Source: GCA-003244245 sp035997545 | Lineage (GTDB): Bacteria > Actinomycetota > Actinomycetes > Mycobacteriales > Pseudonocardiaceae | Direction of reading: 5' to 3' | Length of the DNA stretch: 8,400 bases | Assembly (NCBI GenBank): GCA_035997545.1 | Contig: DASYIL010000275.1 | Coordinates: forward strand, 1-8,400 | Part shown: positions 1 to 6,239 of the stretch, in pieces | Layout: each line of letters begins with the position of its first letter | How positions within the stretch are numbered: the stretch's first letter is position 1 | Notes under the pieces: model-generated | What the model was told of the DNA's origin: nothing | Database searches by the model: none | Seen by the model: the letters and a program-made list of their open reading frames with translations, nothing else | Translations under genes and position numbers: made by a program

Positions 1-142
1 CTCGCTCCGGCCGGTCAAGACCCCGCACCGCCGATGAGAACAATTCATTAAACTCCGCTACCCACAGGGGCTGCTGCGCGTTCGGCAAGGTGCACTCCGC
101 TGGCACCCACGACTCCGTCAAGTTCAGTTCTCTAGCGTTCAT
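1..142 (-). CDS. Small hypothetical protein, N-terminal part (C-terminus outside the window)
   Basis: An ATG at 142-140 opens a frame that stays open for 47 codons to the left edge. It starts MNARELNLTESWVPAECTLP and continues with AQQPLWVAEFNELF and RGLDRPER. The pattern W-V-P-x-x-C-T-L-P, then QPL, then AEF-x-x-LF resembles a family of roughly 100-residue actinobacterial proteins of unknown function that I recall only from memory. About 74% of third codon positions are G or C, which fits coding but is lower than I expect for the neighbours. No well-spaced Shine-Dalgarno is visible: AGGGA lies only one base before the ATG. A perfect inverted repeat sits directly upstream at 148-185. The gene follows the DUF222/HNH gene after 119 bases on the same strand. 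Function is not known; the reading frame itself is moderately sure. Confidence 0.6.
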   Translation of the reverse strand, partial: MNARELNLTESWVPAECTLPNAQQPLWVAEFNELFSSAVRGLDRPER

Positions 143-147
143 GTCCC

Positions 148-185
148 TGACGGTAAGCCCGGGTGGGCCAGGTCGCTTACCGTCA
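148..185. promoter_or_regulatory. Perfect 11-bp inverted repeat, possible operator or hairpin terminator
   Basis: TGACGGTAAGC (148-158) and GCTTACCGTCA (175-185) are exact reverse complements around a 16-base spacer. The hexamer ccctga also occurs as a direct repeat at 145-150 and 187-192, overlapping the left arm and flanking the right. The element ends five bases before the start codon of the small gene at 1-142 and lies 77 bases past the stop of the DUF222/HNH gene. It could bind a dimeric repressor or activator of the small gene, or fold in RNA as a terminator for the gene upstream. No U-tract follows on the minus strand, so I favour an operator, without proof. Confidence 0.5.
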
Positions 186-244
186 CCCTGAGCCCGGACC
201 GAAGAACAGGCGTAATGCTGTCGCCCGCTGTGACTGGGCCGCCA

Positions 245-258
245 GCGCCTCGGGGCGC
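245..258 (-). terminator. Short GC hairpin after the DUF222/HNH stop codon, weak terminator candidate
   Basis: Just past the stop at 262-264 the minus strand reads GCGCC-CCGA-GGCGC, a 5-bp stem with a 4-base loop. There is no U-tract after it and the stem is short, so it could easily be chance in GC-rich DNA. Confidence 0.22.
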
Positions 259-261
259 AAG

Positions 262-1854
262 TCAGAAGGGCGGGGGCTCGTCCGGATCAGGTGCGGGGCG
301 GGTGGTGAGTGGTTCGGGGTCGGTCAATGGTGGCGGTTGTGAGTGGTAGACGTGGCCGCTGGGGGTGGTCCAGGTGGTGCAGCCGTCGGGGTGGTGGGTC
401 ACTGACCAGCCGGGGGTCTGTTTTACCTGGTGGTGGTGTCGGCATTTGGGGCCGAGGTTGAATTCGCTGGTCGGGCCGGTGCCGGTGTCGGGGTCGTAGG
501 GGATGCCGTGGTCGATGTCGCAGCGGTGGGCGGGGATCCGGCAGCCGGGGAACTGGCAGGTCTGGTCTCGGGTGATTACCAACCCGGTGAGGTGGGCGGG
601 GGGCCGGTAACGGGTGGTGCCGTAATCCACCGGTCGGCCCGACACTGGGTCGGTGAGGATGCGCCGCCAGGTGCCCCCGGCGGCGAGGTCCCGGGCGACC
701 GCGGCCGGGATGGGGCCGTAGCCGACGAGGTCACCGGGTTGGTCGTTGGCGCCGAGCAGCGCGGTGTAGGGGATGGTGACCCGGACATCCACCCCGCCAC
801 CGCGCCGGCACTTCCCACACTCGCACCGGCAGCCCGCCGGGGTGGTGGTGCCGGTGGCCGGGGAGTCATCGTGGGCGGTGCTGACATCGGAGGTGTCCTG
901 GGTGCTGCTGACATCGGAGGTGTCGTGGGTGTTGTGGTGCCCGCTGTGTGGTTGCGGGGTGGTGTGGTCGCGGGTGGTGCTGGTGGCTTGGCTGCGGTAA
1001 CCGGTCGGGCCCAGCACCAGGTCGACCAGGGCGTCGCTGCGGCGAGCGTCCATGCTCCGCTCGTCGCCGGCAGAGCCTGAGTGGCGGGCGTATTCGTCGA
1101 GGACGGAGAACACGCCGACGGCATCACCTGCCGGCAGGTAGGCGCACAGGGTGGCCATCCCGTCGGGCTCGGGCCATATCCGCACCCCGCGCTCCTGCCG
1201 GGCCTGCTCGGCGCGCTTGCGGGCGGCCGCCGGGTCGGTCGACAGCACCGCTCGACGAGTCGCGGCCCGCAGCTGCCCCGGGGTCTGCTTCGCTGCCTTG
1301 GCCAGCACCTGGGCCTCGACCGCCGCGGTGTGCTCTGGGGAGAGGTTCAGGGTCTCCGCATCGACGATGCGGGCCTTGGTCAGGGTGATCCGGCCCGATT
1401 CCATCGCCGCCAACGTCGCGGGCAACCGGGTACACAATGACCATGCCTCACCCACCCGACACGCCGCGGTCCGCGCCGAAACGGCCAGCATCAACCCCAC
1501 CTCGGCCACCGCCGAGTCGTGAGCCTGCGAATCGCAGGCACCCAATGCCTTGTTGCGGGCTTCCGCGCTGTCGATGAACGAGGCCATCTCCCGGGCCTGC
1601 CCGGCCTGCGCCCAAGCGATCACCCGTTCCCAGCCGCCGACCCGTTCCAGGGTTTGGAATTCACGATGCTCCGGGTCAGTCCCACAGGGTTGAGCCAAAA
1701 GGTCGGCCAGCATGCCGTCGGGGAGGTACTCAGACCAGCGCACCGGATCTGCAGCACCGGACCGGTCCTCGAAGAGATCATCGATGCCGATGACGTCCTC
1801 GGGTGGCGGGGTGACCGGTGGCAGTGGCCACTCCAGACGACTAGTGTCGAACAT
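262..1854 (-). CDS. DUF222 / HNH endonuclease protein, 13E12 repeat family, SOS-controlled
   Basis: This 530-residue protein has the two parts typical of the 13E12 (REP13E12) family. A DUF222 region runs from about residue 65 to 420, and a C-terminal HNH nuclease domain from about 430 to 482. The HNH signature is complete: C433 and C438 (CQFPGC), then CDIDH (445-449), N466-L467 and CRHHH (471-475). The exact role of these proteins is unknown; HNH domains cut DNA with a bound metal ion, and 13E12 copies in M. tuberculosis can act as a prophage integration site. Residues 290-340 form a polar Thr/Ser/His/Asp linker with two 9-residue repeats, followed by a cysteine cluster CRCECGKC (342-349). 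I place the start at the ATG at 1854-1852, because promoter and LexA box sit directly there; the frame is open up to 2103 but those extra 83 residues look non-coding. No Shine-Dalgarno is needed if the transcript is leaderless as predicted. Confidence 0.93.
   Translation of the reverse strand: MFDTSRLEWPLPPVTPPPEDVIGIDDLFEDRSGAADPVRWSEYLPDGMLADLLAQPCGTDPEHREFQTLERVGGWERVIAWAQAGQAREMASFIDSAEARNKALGACDSQAHDSAVAEVGLMLAVSARTAACRVGEAWSLCTRLPATLAAMESGRITLTKARIVDAETLNLSPEHTAAVEAQVLAKAAKQTPGQLRAATRRAVLSTDPAAARKRAEQARQERGVRIWPEPDGMATLCAYLPAGDAVGVFSVLDEYARHSGSAGDERSMDARRSDALVDLVLGPTGYRSQATSTTRDHTTPQPHSGHHNTHDTSDVSSTQDTSDVSTAHDDSPATGTTTPAGCRCECGKCRRGGGVDVRVTIPYTALLGANDQPGDLVGYGPIPAAVARDLAAGGTWRRILTDPVSGRPVDYGTTRYRPPAHLTGLVITRDQTCQFPGCRIPAHRCDIDHGIPYDPDTGTGPTSEFNLGPKCRHHHQVKQTPGWSVTHHPDGCTTWTTPSGHVYHSQPPPLTDPEPLTTRPAPDPDEPPPF
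880..933. repeat. Two tandem 27-bp units inside the DUF222/HNH gene
   Basis: Copies at 880-906 and 907-933 differ at two of 27 bases. The period is nine codons, so the frame is kept. The protein carries TSDVSSTQD followed by TSDVSTAHD. The repeat lies in the low-complexity linker, where replication slippage would change length without breaking the protein. Confidence 0.85.
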
Positions 1855-1862
1855 GTGTTCGA
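1847..1862. promoter_or_regulatory. LexA binding site (SOS box) over the DUF222/HNH start codon
   Basis: The sequence TCGAACATGTGTTCGA matches the mycobacterial/actinobacterial SOS box TCGAAC-N4-GTTCGA at all twelve defined positions. The ATG of the gene (1854-1852) lies inside the box, and the box touches the last base of the -10 hexamer. LexA bound here would block RNA polymerase. Several 13E12 genes of M. tuberculosis are known to be LexA-regulated, so both the site and its target are what the family predicts. Confidence 0.9.
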
Positions 1863-1890
1863 TTGTACTCGATGAGTGCCCGACCGGCAA
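1862..1890 (-). promoter_or_regulatory. Housekeeping-type promoter giving a leaderless DUF222/HNH transcript
   Basis: On the minus strand, TTGCCG (1890-1885) is followed after exactly 17 bases by TACAAT (1867-1862), close to the SigA consensus TTGACA-N17-TATAAT. Seven bases (1861-1855) separate the -10 element from the A of the ATG at 1854. Transcription is therefore expected to begin at or next to the start codon. Leaderless mRNAs are common in mycobacteria. There is no Shine-Dalgarno at a usable distance, which agrees. Confidence 0.75.
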
Positions 1891-2193
1891 CAGACGGTGC
1901 CACAGCGTTGGCCCAGCGCGTCGAGATGCTTGATCCAAACCACATAGCCGGTTCGGCTCCCCTGGCTCATGTTGCGCACCATCTCCTGACAGCGATCGAT
2001 CATGAAAAGGGCTGACGTAGCGGCAGCGGACGGCAGCACGGTTTTCCTCGTCACGCGGGACATACCCGGGCGCGCTTTCTCGGCCTATGGGGCCTCGGCA
2101 CATCGCGGATGCGCCAAGCTGCCTCGTCCTGCAACTGTCTTGACAACCCCGCGACTGGTATCCGGTCGTGGCAGGCCTGACGCCCGCGGCTTA
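1891..2193. other. Gap with no confident gene, between NUDIX stop and DUF222/HNH promoter
   Basis: Nothing here is convincing as a gene or a strong terminator. One minus-strand frame, bounded by a TAG at 2087-2085, is open through this stretch and shows a codon-like base pattern. By hand count over 56 codons from 2063, G+C is about 57% at position 1, 52% at position 2 and 79% at position 3. It contains IDRCQEMVRNMSQG and GYVVWIKHLDALGQ but I do not recognise it. The frame then runs out of phase into the DUF222/HNH gene. It may be a relic of a lost gene, or chance. Confidence 0.4.
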
Positions 2194-2751
2194 TCACATA
2201 CCCGGTCGGAGAGAAACCAGCGCGGGTGCCACGTCGGGTGGTGGGGTATCCACTGGCCACCAGGCCAGGTCAACGGACTCGGAACTGCGCACCGGGGTGG
2301 CGTCTGCTGGGGCGCGCAGCAGGAACCGTACATCGAAGTGTCGGGTGGGTAGGCCCAACGAGCAGGTGATCGGGTGTACGTCCAGGTGCAGCGGCCAGGA
2401 GTCGATCTCCAGGCCAGCGATGCCGGACTCCTCGGTGGCTTCTCGCAGCGCTGCCGCGGCGAGACCGGCGTCGCCTTCCTCGCAGTGTCCGCCGAGTTGC
2501 ACCCAGCGTCCGACCCGGGGATGCAGGGTGAGCAGCACGTGCGCGCCGTCGTGCGAGAGGACCACTGCCGACGCCGTCAGGTGGCCGGGCGCGCAGGAGC
2601 GGGCGCAGGCGTCCGGGCGGGCGGCCAGGAACCCGAGGAAGGCGTGGCGCAGCGCCTGCTGCCCGAGATCGCCGGGATCCCAGCTGGACAGCAGCAGCAC
2701 CGCGTTGGCGTGCACGGCGGCGTTGGGAACCGTAGTGATCGCAGGGGTCAT
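2194..2751 (-). CDS. NUDIX hydrolase coupled to fbiB
   Basis: This 185-residue protein should hydrolyse a nucleoside diphosphate linked to another group, releasing two phosphate-containing parts in the cytoplasm. The Nudix box lies at about residues 87-111. It begins GGHCEEGD and ends with REATEESGI, which supplies the REUXEEXGU core that binds the metal. The box is one residue longer between the first glycines and the RE than the textbook pattern, with D94 where Glu is usual. I recall this variant from other actinobacterial NUDIX proteins, so it need not be inactive. Around it are strands such as HVLLTLH and WVQLGG, and a C-terminal FDVRFLLRA strand. The ATG at 2751-2749 overlaps the fbiB stop as ATGA and has no Shine-Dalgarno of its own, so it depends on fbiB translation. 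The substrate cannot be read from the sequence; a guanosine-linked F420 intermediate or a damaged nucleotide are possibilities. Confidence 0.9.
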   Translation of the reverse strand: MTPAITTVPNAAVHANAVLLLSSWDPGDLGQQALRHAFLGFLAARPDACARSCAPGHLTASAVVLSHDGAHVLLTLHPRVGRWVQLGGHCEEGDAGLAAAALREATEESGIAGLEIDSWPLHLDVHPITCSLGLPTRHFDVRFLLRAPADATPVRSSESVDLAWWPVDTPPPDVAPALVSLRPGM

Positions 2752-4124
2752 CGCAATACCAGCCCGTCATCGGGATCGCGCGCTGGACGCGGTTGCAGCG
2801 GTTCCATGGGGTAACCGACGGCGATCGCGCCGAGCGGCCGCCAGTCCGGCGGCAGGGCGAGTTCGGCGCGGACCAGATCCGGGCAGAACAGCGTCGAGCC
2901 GATCCAGCACGAGCCCAGGCCCTCGGCGGCCAGCGCCACCAGCAGGCCCCCGACGGCGGCACCCGCGGCCACAGTGAACATCGTCTCCTCGGCGGCTTGT
3001 CGGCGCGCGTCGGGGTAGGCGTGTGCCCCGTCGGGCACCGCGACCGGCACCAGCACCTCCGGCGCGTCGCGCAGCAGGTCTCCGCGCCGGACCCGGCGCT
3101 CGATGTGGTCGTCAGTCAGCCCGTCGTGACGCAGGTCGGCTCGCCACGCCTGCGCCATCGCGTCGAGCAGCCGCCCCCGGACGGTCGCGTCGGCCAGCCA
3201 GACGAAACGAACCGGCCGGGTGTGGTGTGGTGCCGGCGCGGTCAGTGCCACCCCCACCGCACGGCGCAGCGCCGCTGGGTCGACCGGCTCGGTGTGAAAC
3301 GAGCGCACCGACCGGCGCAGCAACACCGCATCGGCCCGGCCAAGCGCCCGCCCCTGCTCGATCGCCTCATCGGTGCCCAGCCAGAACAGGTCGTCGGCCA
3401 CCGGGCGGATCAGATCCGCCGCGGTGCTGCCGTCGTCGTCGCGGGGCAATCCGCGCAGGACCGCCACCGGTACCCCGGCCAGCTTGCCCTTGACCAGGTC
3501 GGCGGCCGCGGCGATCTCGTCGGCGACGGCGACCTCGGTAACGACGAGCTCGTTGCCGTACCCGTCGACGGTGCCCGCGTAGCGGCGCAGCACACCCAGC
3601 CCGGCGACCCCAATCGCCGCGTCGGTATGCCCGACTCGCCACGCCCGGCCCATCGTGTCGGTGATCACCACGGCGACCTCGACGCCCAGCGCCGCGGCCA
3701 GCCCGGCCCGTAGCCGCGCAGCGCTGGCGTCGGGGTCGACGGGCAGCAGTGCGATCTCATCGGGCACCACGTTGGACGCGTCCACCCCTGCGCTGGCCTG
3801 CACTATGCCCAGCGCATTCGCAGTGATCAGAGTGTGGCCACGGCGCGCGAGCACCCGACGGGCCTCGGTTGCGACGAGCTTGCGCCGGGCCGCCTCCCTG
3901 GCCTGCGAGTCGGCTGGCACCGTGACCAGCCGTCCCTCCACCTTGGACACCACCTTGCTGCTGACGACGACGACGTCACCGTCGACCAGCCACGGCGCGG
4001 CGGTGACCAGTGCGGCGATCAGATCGTCTCCCGGCCGGAACTCCGGCAGCCCCCGGACGGGCAGGATGCGGACCTCGTCCCGGGCGGCGTGGTCCCTGGT
4101 GCTGCGCACCCCGTCGGCGCTCAT
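2748..4124 (-). CDS. fbiB: Bifunctional F420-0 gamma-glutamyl ligase / dehydro-F420 reductase FbiB
   Basis: FbiB finishes coenzyme F420. Its C-terminal FMN domain reduces dehydro-F420-0, and its N-terminal CofE-like domain adds a chain of gamma-linked glutamates using GTP. The protein has 458 residues, against about 448 in M. tuberculosis as I recall. The CofE domain spans about 18-250, with LPEFRPGDDL (26-35), SSKVVSKVEGR (55-65), QASAGVDASN (109-118) and ITDTMGRAWR (154-163). The nitroreductase-like domain spans about 265-445, with LLRRSVRSF (268-276), TAPAPHHTRP (295-304) and the later GLGSCWIGST. The start is the ATG at 4124-4122, which overlaps the fbiA stop as ATGA. The frame stays open to 4256, but the extra 44 residues run antisense-like inside fbiA and are absent from the family. 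The stop overlaps the NUDIX start in the same way. No separate promoter is seen. Confidence 0.97.
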   Translation of the reverse strand: MSADGVRSTRDHAARDEVRILPVRGLPEFRPGDDLIAALVTAAPWLVDGDVVVVSSKVVSKVEGRLVTVPADSQAREAARRKLVATEARRVLARRGHTLITANALGIVQASAGVDASNVVPDEIALLPVDPDASAARLRAGLAAALGVEVAVVITDTMGRAWRVGHTDAAIGVAGLGVLRRYAGTVDGYGNELVVTEVAVADEIAAAADLVKGKLAGVPVAVLRGLPRDDDGSTAADLIRPVADDLFWLGTDEAIEQGRALGRADAVLLRRSVRSFHTEPVDPAALRRAVGVALTAPAPHHTRPVRFVWLADATVRGRLLDAMAQAWRADLRHDGLTDDHIERRVRRGDLLRDAPEVLVPVAVPDGAHAYPDARRQAAEETMFTVAAGAAVGGLLVALAAEGLGSCWIGSTLFCPDLVRAELALPPDWRPLGAIAVGYPMEPLQPRPARDPDDGLVLR

Positions 4125-5125
4125 GTAGCCAGACCGGCGAGGTCCAGGGCGGCTCTGGCCATCGCCGCGGTCGCCGGCACGTCCGACATCAGCAGCGGGA
4201 CTTCTCTGACCTCCACTCCGGGAACCGTCGCGCCATCGCCCGTGTGCACCAGCCACCCATCCAGGATCCCATTCGCGCAGCGGGCCCCGTAGTGCCGACC
4301 GACCGCACCGGCCTCACAGTGCACGCCGATCGCGGCCAGGCAGGTCTCGGCCATCCCGCGCACCGCGCGGCCCCCGACGATCGGGGACAGCCCGATCACC
4401 CGGGCGGGCGTGGCGCGCAGCGCCTGACGGATCCCCGGCACCGCTAGCACGCTACCGATCGACACCACCGGGTTGGACGGCGCGAGCAGCACAGCATCCG
4501 CCCTGGCGATCGCGTCCAGCACCCCGGCGGCCGGCTCGGCGGCATCCGCGCCTACCGGCACGAACGCAATGGCCGGGAGCGCTGCACGATGTTGAATCCA
4601 CCACTCCTGGAAGTGCATCGCGCTCCGGCCCTGGGCGTCAGCCACCACCACGTGCGTCTCGCAGCGATCGTCGGTGGCCGGCAGCAGCCGCACCCCGGGG
4701 CGCCACCGGTCGCACAACGCCGCTGTGACCGCGGACAGCGGATAGCCGGCTCGTAGCATCCGAGTGCGGACCAGGTGGGTGGCCAGGTCGCGGTCGCCCA
4801 GCCCGAACCAGCCCGGGTCGGCGCCATAGCGCGCTAGTTCGGCGGCGACCACCCAGGTTTCGCCGGCCCGTCCCCAGCCGCGCTCGACGTCGATCCCGCC
4901 GCCGAGGGTGTACATGCAGGTATCCAGATCCGGGCAGATCCGTAGCCCGTGCAGCCAGATGTCGTCGCCAGTGTTGACCACTGCGGTGATCTCGTGCTTG
5001 CTGCGGGCAGAATCGTCGGGCGAGTCGACGGCGGACAAGCCGATGGCGGGCAGGCCCAGCGCGGCCTTCGCCCCGAGCAGGAACCGGGCGCCACCGACGC
5101 CGCCGGCCAACACCACCACCTTCAT
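4121..5125 (-). CDS. fbiA: FbiA (CofD family), phosphoenolpyruvyl transferase to Fo
   Basis: FbiA joins the deazaflavin Fo to the activated three-carbon phosphate carried on GDP, releasing GMP and giving dehydro-F420-0 in mycobacteria. This is the step before FbiB. The 334-residue length agrees with about 331 in M. tuberculosis. Signatures in order are LAGGVGGARFL (6-16, nucleotide-binding loop), VVNTGDD (49-55), CPDLDTCMYTLGGG (64-77), LGDRDLATHLVRT (109-121), LLPATDDRCETHV (147-159), HFQEWW (171-176), APSNPVVSIG (215-224) and VGRHYGARC (275-283). The ATG at 5125-5123 is chosen because the glycine-rich loop must follow within a few residues. No good Shine-Dalgarno precedes it. The yihY-like gene stops 35 bases upstream, so read-through from it is likely. 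The stop overlaps the fbiB start by four bases. Confidence 0.98.
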   Translation of the reverse strand: MKVVVLAGGVGGARFLLGAKAALGLPAIGLSAVDSPDDSARSKHEITAVVNTGDDIWLHGLRICPDLDTCMYTLGGGIDVERGWGRAGETWVVAAELARYGADPGWFGLGDRDLATHLVRTRMLRAGYPLSAVTAALCDRWRPGVRLLPATDDRCETHVVVADAQGRSAMHFQEWWIQHRAALPAIAFVPVGADAAEPAAGVLDAIARADAVLLAPSNPVVSIGSVLAVPGIRQALRATPARVIGLSPIVGGRAVRGMAETCLAAIGVHCEAGAVGRHYGARCANGILDGWLVHTGDGATVPGVEVREVPLLMSDVPATAAMARAALDLAGLAT

Positions 5126-5160
5126 GACCAGGACGCTACGCGGGACGGCAGGGGCAGTGA

Positions 5161-6156
5161 TCAGGATTCGTCGCTCTTCGACGGCGGGTGATCGAACGTG
5201 GTGTGCACCTGCGCGGAGGATTTGTGGCGTTCGGAGTCGACATAGGAACGGTAGGCGGCCTTGTCGGCGGGGGTGAGGACCACGTCGTCGACGAAGGGGG
5301 TGAGCAGGTTACGGGGCCATAGCCGTCGCGCCCGCACCGCGTTGATTTCGGCGCAGAACACCACGATGACCGACTGCAGGTACAGCCAGGCCAGCAACCC
5401 GAGGACCAGCCCGAACACGCCGTAGATCTGTGAGGCACCGGCGAGCTGGGAACTGACGAACAACGTGCCCACAGTCTGGAGCAGCTGGACGGCGACCCCG
5501 GCGCCGACCGCCCCGGGTATCAAATCGGCTAGCCGAACGTCGCGGGCGGTCAGCACTCGAAAGAGGATCAGGAACGCGGCCACGTTGGCGGCCATCGCCA
5601 CGACGAACGCACCAATGCGTACGCCGGTGTCGATTTCGGAGCCGAAGCCGGCGACCACCGGGCCGACCACGTTCAGCGCGGTCGTCGTCAGGATGACTGC
5701 CCCGAGCAGGACGAACAGCACCAAACCGCGTAGTCGGGACACCACTGGGTCGGGGCGGGCATAGCGCGGCACGGCCCAGACCCGATTCAACGCCATCTGG
5801 ATGGCCACCGAGACACCCAGCCCGCCGTAGCCGGCACCGAGGATGCCCAGGACCACGCCCACGCTGCTGCCGTGGATCGAGCTGATGTTCTGCTGCAGTT
5901 GCGGACCGATGATCGGGAATTGCTGCAACGCCGAGCCGAGCAGCGCTTGCTGCATGGCAGGGTTGCCCTCCAGCGTGTAGCCGAGCACGCTGACCAGCAA
6001 CAGCAGCAGGGGAAACAGCGAGACGAAACCGTAGTAGGTGATCAGAGCGGCGAGGTAGCCGCCTTGGTCGTCGACGAATTTGTACACTACTGCCAACGGG
6101 AAACCTAACCAGGTATGACGCCGTTGGAAGTTGTCCAGTCGAGCAGTGACGCCCAT
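5161..6156 (-). CDS. YihY / UPF0761 family inner-membrane protein (formerly called ribonuclease BN)
   Basis: This integral membrane protein has 331 residues from the chosen start. The old name ribonuclease BN is a misassignment; the true function of the family is unsettled. The sequence shows about six membrane segments, near residues 36-60, 99-124, 144-171, 179-202, 212-234 and 245-268. The family-typical stretch YYGFVSLFPLLLLLVSVLGY lies at 41-60, and CAEINA follows the last segment. A charged tail of about 60 residues has TPADKAAYRSYVDSERHK, as in other actinobacterial members. Three starts are possible: GTG at 6186, ATG at 6162, and ATG at 6156. I prefer 6156 because AAGGA stands seven bases before it. 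The gene begins 83 bases after the M50 gene and ends 35 bases before fbiA, so it may share their transcript. No direct link to F420 is known. Confidence 0.9.
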   Translation of the reverse strand: MGVTARLDNFQRRHTWLGFPLAVVYKFVDDQGGYLAALITYYGFVSLFPLLLLLVSVLGYTLEGNPAMQQALLGSALQQFPIIGPQLQQNISSIHGSSVGVVLGILGAGYGGLGVSVAIQMALNRVWAVPRYARPDPVVSRLRGLVLFVLLGAVILTTTALNVVGPVVAGFGSEIDTGVRIGAFVVAMAANVAAFLILFRVLTARDVRLADLIPGAVGAGVAVQLLQTVGTLFVSSQLAGASQIYGVFGLVLGLLAWLYLQSVIVVFCAEINAVRARRLWPRNLLTPFVDDVVLTPADKAAYRSYVDSERHKSSAQVHTTFDHPPSKSDES

Positions 6157-6163
6157 CCCCATA

Positions 6164-6168
6164 TCCTT
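6164..6168 (-). promoter_or_regulatory. Shine-Dalgarno that decides the YihY start
   Basis: AAGGA at 6168-6164 is seven bases before the ATG at 6156, ideal spacing. The upstream GTG at 6186 has no purine-rich site before it. The ATG at 6162 has only AGGGGGG (6180-6174) about 11 bases away. Confidence 0.55.
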
Positions 6169-6185
6169 GCTGTCCCCCCTCAGCA

Positions 6186-6210
6186 CCCACGGGACTAGTA
6201 TCCCACGGGA
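6186..6210. repeat. Pair of 9-bp direct repeats CCCACGGGA before the YihY gene
   Basis: CCCACGGGA occurs at 6186-6194 and 6202-6210, 16 bases start to start. The second copy is part of the near-palindrome TCCCACGGGA. The pair lies between the M50 stop and the YihY start, where a regulator could bind, but the repeats are short enough to be chance. Confidence 0.3.
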
Positions 6211-6239
6211 AGGGACGTTAATCAGGCGCCGATAACTCG

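Noticed and set aside
880..933. Two 27-bp repeats considered as a CRISPR remnant
   Set aside because: The units are directly adjacent without spacers and keep the reading frame of a protein linker.
430..1080. 216-codon plus-strand frame rich in Gly and Val
   Set aside because: It is opposite the DUF222/HNH gene, whose HNH residues are intact; composition is that of an antisense shadow.
1855..2103. 83-codon upstream extension of the DUF222/HNH gene
   Set aside because: The promoter and LexA box lie inside it, and its translation does not resemble the family.
2135..2160. TTGACA on the plus strand as a promoter
   Set aside because: No -10 hexamer lies at 16-18 bases (the nearest TATCCG is 13 away) and no plus-strand gene follows.
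2168..3713. Long plus-strand open frames (2168-2977 and 2793-3713)
   Set aside because: They lie opposite the NUDIX gene and fbiB and are rich in Arg, Pro, Gly and Ala without motifs.
4125..4256. 44-codon upstream extension of fbiB
   Set aside because: It overlaps fbiA and lacks similarity to FbiB proteins; the ATGA overlap gives a natural start at 4124.
6156..6239. SigF-like promoter from GGGATAC on the minus strand before YihY
   Set aside because: The -10 resemblance is partial and no GTTT-type -35 stands at the proper distance.
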